Source: Streptomyces sp. 71268
GTDB lineage: Bacteria > Actinomycetota > Actinomycetes > Streptomycetales > Streptomycetaceae
NCBI RefSeq assembly: GCF_029392895.1
Contig: NZ_CP114200.1
Span: 7,322,501-7,386,500 of the forward strand
Reading direction: 5' to 3'
DNA length: 64,000 nt
How positions within the stretch are numbered: position 1 is the stretch's first letter; every line of letters starts with the position of its first letter. The notes beneath the pieces are model-generated. The model did no database searches and had not been told where the DNA came from. It worked only from the letters and a program-made list of their open reading frames with translations. The position numbers and the translations under genes were made by a program. Shown here piece after piece: positions 34,579 to 42,514 of the stretch.

Positions 34579-35448
34579 GTGGCAGACGCACGGTCGGGAG
34601 GCGGTGCCCCGACCGTCTTGCGCGTGGTGCTCGGCAGACGCCTGCAGGACCTACGGGAGAAGGCCGGACTCAGCTACGAGCAGGCCGGTCGCGCGCTCGA
34701 CGTCACCCACGCCACGATCCGCCGGATGGAGAAGGCCGAGGTCGGCCTGAAGATCCCGTACGTCGAGAAGCTGCTGACCACCTACGGCGTGAGCGACCAG
34801 GAAGAGGTCGAGGGCTTCCTCGCGCTGGCTCGCGAGGCCAACCAGCCCGGTTGGTGGCACCGCTTTCGCGACGTGCTGCCGGACTGGTTCAGCGCCTTCG
34901 TCAGCCTGGAGGTCGAGGCCAACCTCATCCGGGCCTACGAGCCGCACTACATCCCCGGCCTGTTGCAGACCGAGGACTACACGCGCGCCGTGCTGCGCGC
35001 CGGCATGCCGCACGCCTCCGAGGCGGACATCGACCGTGGCGTCGCGCTGCGCAAGGAGCGCCAGGCGCTGCTCACCCGCGAGAACCCACCCCTGCTGTGG
35101 GCCGTGCTCGACGAGACGGTGCTGCGGCGGCCGATCGGCGGACCCGGTGTGATGCGCGACCAGCTCACGCGCCTCATCGAGGCCACCGCCATGCCCAACG
35201 TCCGGCTCCAGGTCATGCCGTTCGACGCCGGGCCACACCCGGCCATGTACGGCCCCTTCCACATCTTCCGGTTCCCGATCCCGGAACTTCCCGACATCGC
35301 GTACTCGGAGAGCCTCGTCGGCGCCGTCTACTTCGACCAGCGCGATGACGTGTCGATGTTCCTGGAGGCCCTGGACCGGATGTGCGCGCAAGCCGCGCCA
35401 GCACAGACCACCGAGTCGATCCTCGGTGGCATTCGCAAGGAGATCTGA
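34579..35448 (+). CDS. XRE-family regulator with DUF5753 domain
   Basis: The 289-residue protein has an N-terminal Cro/CI-type helix-turn-helix (LRVVLGRRLQDLREKAGLSY, then HATIRRMEKAEVGLKIP) and a C-terminal DUF5753 sensor domain (YEPHYIPGLLQTEDYTRAVL; LDETVLRRPIGGPGVM; SLVGAVYFDQRDDVSMF). This is the WhiJ/AbaA-like family that pairs with DUF397 proteins and helps control development or antibiotic production. GTG 34579 follows GGAAGGGG by 7 bases and is preferred to the in-frame ATG at 34534. The DUF397 gene follows after 3 bases. Confidence 0.9.
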   Translation: MADARSGGGAPTVLRVVLGRRLQDLREKAGLSYEQAGRALDVTHATIRRMEKAEVGLKIPYVEKLLTTYGVSDQEEVEGFLALAREANQPGWWHRFRDVLPDWFSAFVSLEVEANLIRAYEPHYIPGLLQTEDYTRAVLRAGMPHASEADIDRGVALRKERQALLTRENPPLLWAVLDETVLRRPIGGPGVMRDQLTRLIEATAMPNVRLQVMPFDAGPHPAMYGPFHIFRFPIPELPDIAYSESLVGAVYFDQRDDVSMFLEALDRMCAQAAPAQTTESILGGIRKEI

Positions 35449-35451
35449 ACC

Positions 35452-35688
35452 ATGGATCGCATCTACAACGGCATGCCCGCCACCGAACTCGGTACCGAAG
35501 GCTGGCACAAGCCCTGGAGCGGGGGCAACGGGGGAAGCTGCGTGGAGGCCATGCGCCTCGGCGACGGCCGGATCGCGCTGCGCCAGTCCACCGATCCGGA
35601 CGGGCCCGCCCTGATCTACAGCCACCACGAGATCGCGCGGTTCATCCAGGGCGCGAAGGCCGGTGACGCCGACTTCCTCCTCGCCTGA
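35452..35688 (+). CDS. DUF397 protein, partner of the XRE regulator
   Basis: This 78-residue protein has the DUF397 pattern: WHKPWSGGNGGSCVEAMRL, a variable strand region, and GPALIYSHHEIARFIQGAK. Members are small and regularly encoded next to XRE/DUF5753 regulators, and are thought to bind or antagonise them. The start is 3 bases after the regulator stop codon, so the pair is co-translated. A strong hairpin follows. Confidence 0.9.
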   Translation: MDRIYNGMPATELGTEGWHKPWSGGNGGSCVEAMRLGDGRIALRQSTDPDGPALIYSHHEIARFIQGAKAGDADFLLA

Positions 35689-35693
35689 CCGCA

Positions 35694-35726
35694 CCGCCCC
35701 GCCGGCCACCAGCGCCGGCGGGGCGG
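35694..35726 (+). terminator. Terminator of the XRE-DUF397 pair
   Basis: A perfect 12-bp stem (CCGCCCCGCCGG at 35694-35705 against 35715-35726) with a 9-nt loop begins 5 bases past the DUF397 stop codon. Confidence 0.65.
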
Positions 35727-35783
35727 CGCGCGGGCGAGCGATCGCGGCGGCACCACAGGCATCGGCACCGAGCGGAGCACGGC

Positions 35784-36584
35784 ATGGTTGAGCAGGGCCC
35801 CTCGATCCCCGGGATCGACACCAGCAGGCCACACCCGGCCCGCATGTACGACTACTACCTCGGCGGAAAAGACAACTACGAGATCGACCGCGAGGCGGCC
35901 GAGCGCGTCATAGCCATGGCCCCGGAGGCCCGCCCCAGCGCCCGCGCCAACCGACAGTTCCTGTTCCGCGCCGTGCAACACGTGGTGCGGCAGGGCGTAC
36001 GGCAGATCATCGACATCGGCACCGGCATCCCCACCTCGCCCAACACCCACGAGGCTGCCCGGCAGATCGCCCCCGACGTCCGCGTGGCCTACGTCGACAA
36101 CGACCCGATCGTGGCCACCCACGCCGGGGCCAGGCTGACCAACACGCCAGGCGTCGGCTTCCTGCTCGCCGACGCCCGGCAACCGCGACACATCCTCGAC
36201 CACCCCACCGTCCGCGAGCTGATCGACTTCGATCAGCCGGTGGCCGTACTGCTCCTCGCCGTCCTGCACTTCGTCAAGGACGAGGAGGACCCGGCCGGCA
36301 TCGTCGCCGCGCTGCGGGACGCGCTGCCCGCCGGCAGCTTCCTCGTCCTCAGCCACGGCACGGGGGACTTCCACCGCGCGGGCGGCGACGCCAGCGAGGT
36401 CTACCGGGCCGCCACCGCCAGCCTCCACCTGCGCGACCAGCCGGCCGTCGAGGCCCTGTTCGCGGGGTTCGACCTGCTGGAGCCCGGGGTCGCCCAGGCG
36501 TCGCGGTGGCGCCCGGAGCAGCCCGCCGGCGAGGCGGAGGACGGCCGGGTCGCCTTCTACGGGGGCGTGGGCGTCAAGCGGTGA
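35784..36584 (+). CDS. SAM-dependent methyltransferase, DUF574 family
   Basis: The 266-residue protein matches the Streptomyces DUF574 (SAV2177-type) family. It opens GIDTSRPHPARMYDYYLGGK, has the SAM-binding motif IIDIGTGIPT, an acidic loop VAYVDNDPIV, and the post-motif segment VLLLAVLHFVKDEEDP. These look like class I methyltransferases, but no substrate is known for any member I can name. It lies downstream of the XRE/DUF397 pair, a frequent arrangement. Its 3' end overlaps the convergent STM4011-family gene by 11 bases. Confidence 0.88.
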   Translation: MVEQGPSIPGIDTSRPHPARMYDYYLGGKDNYEIDREAAERVIAMAPEARPSARANRQFLFRAVQHVVRQGVRQIIDIGTGIPTSPNTHEAARQIAPDVRVAYVDNDPIVATHAGARLTNTPGVGFLLADARQPRHILDHPTVRELIDFDQPVAVLLLAVLHFVKDEEDPAGIVAALRDALPAGSFLVLSHGTGDFHRAGGDASEVYRAATASLHLRDQPAVEALFAGFDLLEPGVAQASRWRPEQPAGEAEDGRVAFYGGVGVKR

Positions 36585-37524
36585 GCCTGGTCGGGCCGAG
36601 TGGGAGCGGCACCGGGCCAGTCGCGTCCGCCGTCGGCACGCGCGCCGGTATCCGCTCCAACACGCCGCCGGCGAACACGTCGTACAGCGGCAGCGTCTCC
36701 AGGTGCACGTAGCCGATGTGGCAGTCGCACACCTCCCGCGTGCACGGGCGCGGGCGCAGCGCCGCCCGGTAGGACCCGTCGTAGAGGTTGCCCAACTCGT
36801 CGCGGACGAAGTGGCAGCGGCGCACCGTGCCGTCGCCGTCCACCGAGATGACCGATGAGCCCGTACGACAAGGCAGCCCGGCGCTGGCGTGCGGGTGCCG
36901 GCTGTAGCCGAACAGCGGGTCGATCGCGGCCCACTGCTCGGCCTCCGCGTCGGTGTAGGAGCGCCCCTCGGCCGCGTTCACCCACAGGTAGACGTGCGCG
37001 GGCAGCGCGGCGCGCAGCCGGTGCGCCGCCGTCAGGTGCTCGGGCAGCCCCACGATGCCGACGCTGAACCGAACGCCACGCTCCACCAACTCGCCGCACT
37101 TGGCCACGAACCGCTCGTACGGCGTCTGCCCCGGGTGGTAGGTGCACCACAGCGCCAGCGCGTCCAGGTCCGCCGCGCCCAGCCAGTCGGTGCGGCAACT
37201 CAGATTGGTCTGGATCGCCACCCGGCGCACGTGCGGCAGGTGGCTCAGCTCGGTGAGCGCGCGCCGGTACCAGGAGCGGACCAGCCCCTCGCCCCACGGC
37301 GTGAACAGCAGCGACAGCCTGTCCTCGGTGCGTTCGGCGGCCCAGCCGGTGAAGCGCTCCAGGGCCGCCCGGTCGGCGCGCAACTGCTCGCGGGAGTCGC
37401 GGCGCTTGGCGAACGGGCAGTACGGACAGTCGTAGTCGCAGGAGGCGAGCGGCCCCCGGTAGAGGACGGTCAGCTCCGTCCCCGCACCGCTCGGTGACTC
37501 CTCCCTCACGGATGCCTCCCTCAC
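36574..37524 (-). CDS. STM4011-family radical SAM protein
   Basis: This 316-residue protein has the radical SAM motif C29-x3-C33-x2-C36 (SCDYDCPYCPF) and a C-terminal Cys group in LPCRTGS, RRCHF and PCTREVCDCHIGY that could hold a second cluster, as in SPASM proteins. It is the first member of the conserved STM4011-STM4015 cassette; the reaction is unknown. The start region is unusual: three tandem GTGAGGGAGG units each offer a GTG, and each supplies the ribosome binding site of the next. I chose the second GTG (37524); the third (37509) is as good, while the first (37539) overlaps the STM4012 stop codon. It is the last gene of the leftward operon. Confidence 0.87.
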   Translation of the reverse strand: MREASVREESPSGAGTELTVLYRGPLASCDYDCPYCPFAKRRDSREQLRADRAALERFTGWAAERTEDRLSLLFTPWGEGLVRSWYRRALTELSHLPHVRRVAIQTNLSCRTDWLGAADLDALALWCTYHPGQTPYERFVAKCGELVERGVRFSVGIVGLPEHLTAAHRLRAALPAHVYLWVNAAEGRSYTDAEAEQWAAIDPLFGYSRHPHASAGLPCRTGSSVISVDGDGTVRRCHFVRDELGNLYDGSYRAALRPRPCTREVCDCHIGYVHLETLPLYDVFAGGVLERIPARVPTADATGPVPLPLGPTRLTA

Positions 37525-37539
37525 GGGTACCTCCCTCAC
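37500..37539 (-). repeat. Tandem GTGAGGGAGG repeat at the STM4011 translation start
   Basis: Read leftwards, two full 15-base units (GTGAGGGAGG plus TACCC or CATCC) and a third partial unit span the stop codon of STM4012 and the start of STM4011. Every unit contains a GTG start in the same frame and a GGGAGG placed 5 bases before the next GTG. Confidence 0.8.
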
Positions 37540-38930
37540 TTGGGCTCGTAGGCGGCCATGGCGGCGCGCACGGCGGGCGAGAACAGCAGCGGCCCGAGCG
37601 CGTCGGAGTGCGCCAACCCCTCGGCGGACAGCCGCAGCACCTCGGGACCCGCGCTCTCGTCGAGCCAGCCACGGTCGGCGCACAGGGCCAGTTCGGCCGC
37701 GAAGTCCACGCCGGGCTCGGTGCCGAACCGCTGCCGGTAGTCGGCCACCACCATCCCCTCGGCCTGGAGCACCGACTGCAACACGTGGCGGCGCCGGCGC
37801 TCGTCCTCGTCCATCCAACGGCCGTGCGTCGCCCGCGTGAACGCGTCGGCGGGCCGCGCCACGTAGTTGTCGACGATGCCCCGTATGGTCCGCATGTCCA
37901 CGGCGTAGTCGAACGAGTAGTGCAGCCGCGAGGTGTACGAGCGGGCGCCGCAGCCAAGCCCCACCATGCCGTCGCGCTGGCAGGCGTACTCGTCGTCGCC
38001 GACGACCGGCGCGCCGCGACGCCGGAACATCCGCATGGACGTCTGCTCGTAACCGCTGGCCAGCAGCGTGTCGCGGCCGTGCCGGTAGAGCCGCAGCCGC
38101 TGCTCGTCCCAGGCCGGGTCTACCCCGGTGCCGCCCCGGCCGAGGCCGGTCAGGGGTCGGACGTAGAGCGGGTACAGGTACAGCTCCTCGGGCCGCCAGG
38201 CGAGCGCCGCGTCGAGGGAGCGCTGCCAGGACTGCTCGGTCTGGCCCGTGATGCCGTAGATCAGGTCGATGTTGAGCACGGGTATGCGGGCGTCGCGCAC
38301 CCGGCCGAGCGCCGCCTCCACGTCCGCGCGGCGCTGTGGCCGGACGGCGGCCCGTGCCTCGGCCTCGACGAAGGTCTGCACGCCGAGGCTCAGCCGGGTG
38401 GTGCCGCGCTCGGCGAGCACTGCGAGCCGGTCCGTGGTCACCGTCGCCGGCGACGCCTCGACCGACAGCGGAACGTCCCGCAGGTCGGCGCCCATCCGCT
38501 GCTCGGCGATGTCGCACAGCCGGCTGAGTTCGGCGGCGGTCAGGAACGTCGGCGTGCCGCCGCCGAACGCGGCATTCGCGAACCGCGGCGCCTCGCCCCC
38601 CTCGTCCAGCGCCTCGCGCACGGCGCGCGCCTGGCGCTCCAAGGCGTCGAGGTAGGCGCCGGTGAGGCCGTCGGGTGCGCCGATGCGGGTGAACAGGTTG
38701 CAGAAGCCGCAGCGGACCTCGCAGAACGGTATGTGCGCGTACAGCGACAACGCGCCGCGGTCCTCGCCCGCCCACAGCTCCCGCAGCGCGGGGCGGGGTT
38801 CAAGCTCCTCGTACGCGGTCTTGTGCGGGTAGCCGTAGACGTACGACTGGTACGGCGAGCCGACCGGGTCGACCGGGTCGACCGGGTCGGCCGGGGTGTC
38901 GGGTGTGCTGAGCGGGATGGTGACGGTCAT
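37536..38930 (-). CDS. STM4012-family radical SAM protein (HemN-like)
   Basis: This 464-residue protein has the HemN-type layout. The cluster motif is C70-x3-C74-x2-C77 (IPFCEVRCGFCNLF), followed by the SAM-binding GGGTPTFL, LSLGVQTF and a C-terminal winged-helix-like part (HVLQSVLQAEGM onward, GLAHSDALGPLLFS). HemN relatives include coproporphyrinogen dehydrogenase, haem chaperones and C-methylases; the STM4012 branch has no known function. A 9-base repeat near the start gives Asp-Pro-Val three times. The start overlaps the end of STM4013 by 4 bases (ATGG), so the two are translationally coupled. Confidence 0.88.
   Translation of the reverse strand: MTVTIPLSTPDTPADPVDPVDPVGSPYQSYVYGYPHKTAYEELEPRPALRELWAGEDRGALSLYAHIPFCEVRCGFCNLFTRIGAPDGLTGAYLDALERQARAVREALDEGGEAPRFANAAFGGGTPTFLTAAELSRLCDIAEQRMGADLRDVPLSVEASPATVTTDRLAVLAERGTTRLSLGVQTFVEAEARAAVRPQRRADVEAALGRVRDARIPVLNIDLIYGITGQTEQSWQRSLDAALAWRPEELYLYPLYVRPLTGLGRGGTGVDPAWDEQRLRLYRHGRDTLLASGYEQTSMRMFRRRGAPVVGDDEYACQRDGMVGLGCGARSYTSRLHYSFDYAVDMRTIRGIVDNYVARPADAFTRATHGRWMDEDERRRRHVLQSVLQAEGMVVADYRQRFGTEPGVDFAAELALCADRGWLDESAGPEVLRLSAEGLAHSDALGPLLFSPAVRAAMAAYEPK
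38862..38888. repeat. Three copies of a 9-bp unit in the STM4012 gene
   Basis: GACCGGGTC is repeated three times in tandem and encodes (Asp-Pro-Val)3 near the N terminus of the STM4012-family protein, ahead of the catalytic domain. A slippage-prone in-frame repeat. Confidence 0.8.
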
Positions 38931-39730
38931 GGGCCCTCAAGGAAGAAGTGGGTGTACGGCACGGTCCACACGACGTCGTGGGCGAGCCGGTGGCCGGTGT
39001 AGCCGCCGTCGCCGTACGCGGTGCCGTGGTCGGAGCAGATGATGGCGAAGCAGCGGCGGCGGCTGCTCGCGGCGGCCAGCAGGCGGCCGATGTGCCGGTC
39101 CACGTACTCCAGCGCGGCGGCGTGCGTCTCCCACGAGTCGCCCGCCTCGCGGGTGGCACCCGGCAGGTGGAACCAGTTGGGTTGGTGCAGCGCGGAGACG
39201 TTGACGAACAGGAACAGCGGCTGCTCGGCGGGGGTGCGGGCCACGACCTGCTCGGCGCGGGCCACCTGTGACTCGAACGACGTGGGTGAGGCCACGGAGA
39301 ACTCGGGCTCCCAGTGGCTCTCCCGGAAGAGGCCGGGCAGCACCGAGCCGAGCGCGCCGCCCTTGTTGAAGAAGCCCACGCCGCCGACGCAGGCCGTGTG
39401 GTAGCCCGCCGCCGCGAGGCCCGACACCAGGTCGGGGGCGTCGAAGACGTACGTGCCGGCCGCGGTGGTCTCGCTGCCCGCGAAGCGCGCGGCGAACAGC
39501 CTCGGGTGCGGCCCCGGGGCGGCCGGCGTGGGCAGGAAGCCCGCGAACATGGCCTGGTGGGAGGCGTAGGTGAAGCTGCCGGGGGCGTGCCGGCGCTCCC
39601 AGCGACCACCGGGCAGGTGGCGCGCCAGGTGCGGCAGCCGGCCACGGGCCAGCAGGTCGACGGCCACGTCGTAGCGCAGCGTGTCCAGGGTGACCAGGAG
39701 GATGTCGTGGCTGCCCACGACGGCGTTCAT
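38927..39730 (-). CDS. STM4013-family alkaline-phosphatase-superfamily hydrolase
   Basis: The 267-residue protein has the metal site of the sulfatase/alkaline phosphatase superfamily: LLVTLDTLRYD near the start and ICSDHGTAYGDGGYTGH near the end, with HQPNWF between. The sulfatase CxPxR motif is absent; a Ser/Thr in GSFTYASHQAMF is the likely nucleophile, so a phosphoester or phosphodiester substrate is more probable than a sulfate ester. I chose the ATG at 39730, with GGAG upstream and homology directly after it. An upstream ATG at 39868 would add a Pro-rich 46-residue extension and overlap STM4014 by 14 bases. Confidence 0.85.
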   Translation of the reverse strand: MNAVVGSHDILLVTLDTLRYDVAVDLLARGRLPHLARHLPGGRWERRHAPGSFTYASHQAMFAGFLPTPAAPGPHPRLFAARFAGSETTAAGTYVFDAPDLVSGLAAAGYHTACVGGVGFFNKGGALGSVLPGLFRESHWEPEFSVASPTSFESQVARAEQVVARTPAEQPLFLFVNVSALHQPNWFHLPGATREAGDSWETHAAALEYVDRHIGRLLAAASSRRRCFAIICSDHGTAYGDGGYTGHRLAHDVVWTVPYTHFFLEGP

Positions 39731-39854
39731 GTCCGGCTCCACGAGGTGCGGTGCCTCGTCGCGGGGCTCGGGCGGACCCCAACTCGGCCCCGGACAACCG
39801 GGGTTCGCGCGTTCCGGTGCGGCCTGGCCCGCGTGGAGGTCCTGACCTGCGGGG

Positions 39855-41015
39855 TCAGCGGGTGACATGGTGGCGGTGCTCCTTCGTCGTGACGGCGGCG
39901 ATCTGCGCCCCGTAGGTGTCGAGTCCCTCGGCGCCGCTGCCGGGTAGGCCGGTCAGCCGGGGCAACAGGTCGCCGAAGGCGTTGACCTCGCCGACGGCGA
40001 AGTGCCGCCAGCCCGTGCCGGGCAGCACGTCGACGCCGACGCACAGGGTGCCCGGGAAGCAGGCGGCGGCCCGCTCGGCCAGGCCCAGCACCTCGCCCCA
40101 GGCCACGCCGGCGGCCTCGGTCGCGGCCCGGGCGGCGACCAACTCGCCGCGCGCCCCGCCCAGGTGCAGGTTGGTCATCGGGGACCGGCTGGTACGCACG
40201 ACGGCGTGCGTGGCCCGCCCGCCGACCACCACGATCCGCAGGTCGGCGGCGCGCCCGCGCTGCGACGCCTTCGGCAGCCAGCGCTCGACGTGCAGCCCGT
40301 CCGGCGCGAGCGCGTCCACCAGCGCGGCGACCTCCGCCTCGGTGGCGTAGCGGCGCACGCGCAGCGAGTTGAACAGCCGTCCGTCGGGGGAGCGCTCCAC
40401 CGAGGTCCTGGCGGACACCCGGCCGGGCCCGGCCCACTCGACGGCCAGCACGCCGGAGGCCGACGAGCCGTGCGCGAGCTTCACGAAGGCGCGCCGCAAC
40501 CCGCCCGGTCCGGCGAGCAACGCGCGCACGTCGTCCCAGCCCCGCACGGGCGCGCGGGGCCCCACGGGCTCGACCGCGTCGGCCCCGCCGGCCGGGGTCG
40601 ACGGCGCCCGTGGGGGAGTCGCGGGCGCGATCGAGGTCGGCGACGGCGGCACCGGCACGCCGGCGGCCCGCAACGCACCGTGACAGCGCCGCTTGTCGAA
40701 CAGCACGGCCAACTCGCTGGGATCGTCCAGGAGTTGGGCTCCCGCGGCTCGCGCCGCGTCGGCCACCTCCGCCACAGCCGAGGTGAACCGCGCGTACCAG
40801 CGGGCCGTGCCCTCCACCCGGGTCGGGTCGTCCACGCCGCGCAGCGCGCGCTCCGCGGCCTCGTCCTCGCCCGGCGAGTCGATCCGCACGATCTCGCCCG
40901 GCTCGAAGACGGCCCCCGCGCGCAGCACCTCGGACCAGTCCCACACGCGCGGGGCGGCGAGCCCCGCGGCGCGAGCGGCGGCGGTGAACAGCGCCACCCG
41001 CCGGCCCTCCCGCAC
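39855..41015 (-). CDS. STM4014-family protein, ATP-grasp-like
   Basis: At 386 residues or more, this protein shows ATP-grasp features: FVKLAHGSSASGVLAV (nucleotide-binding Lys), ADLRIVVVGG, and the metal-ligand end VGVDVL, then HFAVGEVNAFGDLLP. ATP-grasp enzymes join an acyl-phosphate to an amine, thiol or hydroxyl, so it may ligate or activate the cassette product. GTG 41015 is the only canonical start, but coding character continues 18 codons upstream (RFAVVG just before) to an ATC at 41069 that sits 5 bases after a strong GGGAGGTGAG. The true start is probably there or disrupted. A Pro/Ala/Thr-rich insertion (about 125-150) is unlikely to be structured. Confidence 0.8.
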   Translation of the reverse strand: MREGRRVALFTAAARAAGLAAPRVWDWSEVLRAGAVFEPGEIVRIDSPGEDEAAERALRGVDDPTRVEGTARWYARFTSAVAEVADAARAAGAQLLDDPSELAVLFDKRRCHGALRAAGVPVPPSPTSIAPATPPRAPSTPAGGADAVEPVGPRAPVRGWDDVRALLAGPGGLRRAFVKLAHGSSASGVLAVEWAGPGRVSARTSVERSPDGRLFNSLRVRRYATEAEVAALVDALAPDGLHVERWLPKASQRGRAADLRIVVVGGRATHAVVRTSRSPMTNLHLGGARGELVAARAATEAAGVAWGEVLGLAERAAACFPGTLCVGVDVLPGTGWRHFAVGEVNAFGDLLPRLTGLPGSGAEGLDTYGAQIAAVTTKEHRHHVTR

Positions 41016-41257
41016 TCCGACGACCGCGAAGCGCGGACCCCGCTCATCCGGCGCGTACGACGTGACGATGGCGGCTCACCTCCCTACTCTCCGGCCCGTG
41101 TCCGGGCTGTGCTGTTCCGGGCCCGGCGGCCCCCGTGGGTCCGCCGGGCCGTGCGGCTCGCTGCGCGCGGCGGCGCGCCCGCGCCCGTCGCACCGTCACG
41201 CGCCGGCCGGCCGACTGCCGGGACACGGCGACGCCTGACGGTGGGTGGACGCGGACG
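41016..41257. other. Spacer between STM4015 and STM4014 with a 10-bp hairpin
   Basis: This is the only sizeable gap inside the cassette. It holds a perfect 10-bp stem (GGCCCGGCGG at 41120-41129 against 41141-41150, 11-nt loop) and then the strong ribosome binding site at 41075-41084. The hairpin may be an attenuator or a leftover terminator. A 60-residue Arg-rich frame (41044-41226, minus strand) crosses it but lacks start signals. Confidence 0.5.
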
Positions 41258-42208
41258 TCACTCGGCGACCGCCGTGTAGCGGTGGATCTCGTCGCCGTCC
41301 TCCCACGAGTCGCCGGTCTCCGAGAGGCCGACCTCGACCCCGGCCGGCTCCCACGCGGCGCGCAGCCGGTTGGCCACCTCCTCGGTGACGAAGTTGTGGT
41401 GCAGGTCGATCCACTTGAGGTGGGTGAGCGGCTGACCGTCGAGCAGCGCCAGGGCGCCCGCGTCGCTGAGCACACCCAGCGAGAGGTCGAGCGAGGCGAG
41501 CTGGGCCACCACGGGCGCGGCGGCCACGGCCGTGGCGATCTCGTCCTGGATCTCGCTGTTACGCAACCCGAGGTGGCGCAGGCGCGGGAAGCGGCCGCCG
41601 TCGAGCAGCGGCGCCAGGTCGGCGACCGTGGCGTCCCCGCCGTACTCCTCCACACCCAGCCACATCTCCAGGTACTCCAGGGCCGGCAGGTCGCTGGCGA
41701 CCACGCCGCGCACCACCTCACCGGGCAGGCCGCCGGCCTCGAAGGTCAGCGTGCGCAACGCCTCGTGCCTGACCGGGGGGAACAGCAACCCGGTGCCGCC
41801 GCGCACGCCCAGCTCGCGCAGTCGCGGATAGGCGGCCAATACGGGCGTCACGTCGCCGTGCTCGATCCAGGAGATCTCCGCCTCCTCGGCCTCCAGGTCC
41901 CCGATGAACAGGGCCTCCAGGGAGGTCAGCCGGTCCTTCGCGGCCACCAGCAGCTCGATCACGTCGTCGGAGCTGTTGTCGTACGGCTCGCCCCACTGGC
42001 CGATGATCAACGCGCGCACCTTGGCGACGTCCACGGTCGCCAGGAACCGCTCGAAGACCCCCGTGAACGACTCCGTCTCGTCGCTGTACGGCGACGCGGC
42101 GATCGACCAGGCGACGACCTCCGCGGCCGGCAACTCCGTCGACTCGCCCTTGGACGGGAAGACGAAGGTCGGCAGTCCGTGCAGTTCTTGCAGGTGCTCA
42201 ACGGTCAT
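41258..42208 (-). CDS. STM4015-family leucine-rich-repeat protein
   Basis: This 316-residue soluble protein has an N-terminal globular part (ATVDVAKVRALIIGQWGEPY) followed by at least five leucine-rich repeats of irregular length, for example LEALFIGDLEAEE, LRELGVRGG, LEYLEMWLG, LRHLGLRNSEIQ and LKWIDLHHNFV. It is the founding marker of the cassette and is the first gene of the operon. Repeats of this kind bind proteins or peptides, so it may hold the substrate or organise the enzymes. The ATG follows AGGAG by 9 bases. It is divergent from the GHAH/HEEH protein gene. Confidence 0.88.
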   Translation of the reverse strand: MTVEHLQELHGLPTFVFPSKGESTELPAAEVVAWSIAASPYSDETESFTGVFERFLATVDVAKVRALIIGQWGEPYDNSSDDVIELLVAAKDRLTSLEALFIGDLEAEEAEISWIEHGDVTPVLAAYPRLRELGVRGGTGLLFPPVRHEALRTLTFEAGGLPGEVVRGVVASDLPALEYLEMWLGVEEYGGDATVADLAPLLDGGRFPRLRHLGLRNSEIQDEIATAVAAAPVVAQLASLDLSLGVLSDAGALALLDGQPLTHLKWIDLHHNFVTEEVANRLRAAWEPAGVEVGLSETGDSWEDGDEIHRYTAVAE

Positions 42209-42514
42209 GGGGCGGATCTCCTGGGTTCGGTACGGCTCGCACGACGTGCGAGGGACGTTGCGAAGAGTTCTACCAAGCGGCACTGACAGTCGGTCCGGCG
42301 GGCGGCGGGCGACGGCGGTGAGCAGCAGGTTGCGGGCGTCGACTCCGTGGCCTCGACTCCGCGACGCCGGCCCGACCCACCGGCCCCGTGGCGTGGGGCG
42401 CGCGGCCGGTGGGTCGGGCCGTGGGCGGCGGCCGCGGTCGATTGTCAGACCCCCCACCTAACGTCGTGAGCGTCGCCGGAACACCTCGGCCCAACTGCCC
42501 GACGGAGGAAGCAC
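42209..42514. other. 306-bp divergent control region of the STM cassette
   Basis: This spacer must hold the promoters of both the leftward STM4015-STM4011 operon and the rightward small gene. Its main feature is the 18-bp hairpin at 42368-42421. The segment next to STM4015 (about 42230-42280) is the most A+T-rich part. No further gene is supported. Confidence 0.5.
42368..42421. terminator. 18-bp perfect hairpin in a divergent promoter region
   Basis: The arm 42368-42385 pairs exactly with 42404-42421 around an 18-nt loop; key bases are CGGCCCGACCCACCGGCC and complement. It lies between two divergent genes, so it does not end either of them. It may be an attenuator for one, or terminate a short RNA. 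Confidence 0.5.

Noticed and set aside
39731..39868. N-terminal 46-residue extension of the STM4013 protein
   Set aside because: Possible but Pro-rich and not family-like; the ATG at 39730 has its own GGAG and starts the conserved domain.
41044..41226. 60-residue Arg-rich minus-strand frame inside the STM cassette, considered as a precursor peptide
   Set aside because: It has no ribosome binding site and no core-peptide-like Cys, Ser or Thr pattern, and its end overlaps the STM4014 ribosome binding site. Composition alone explains it.
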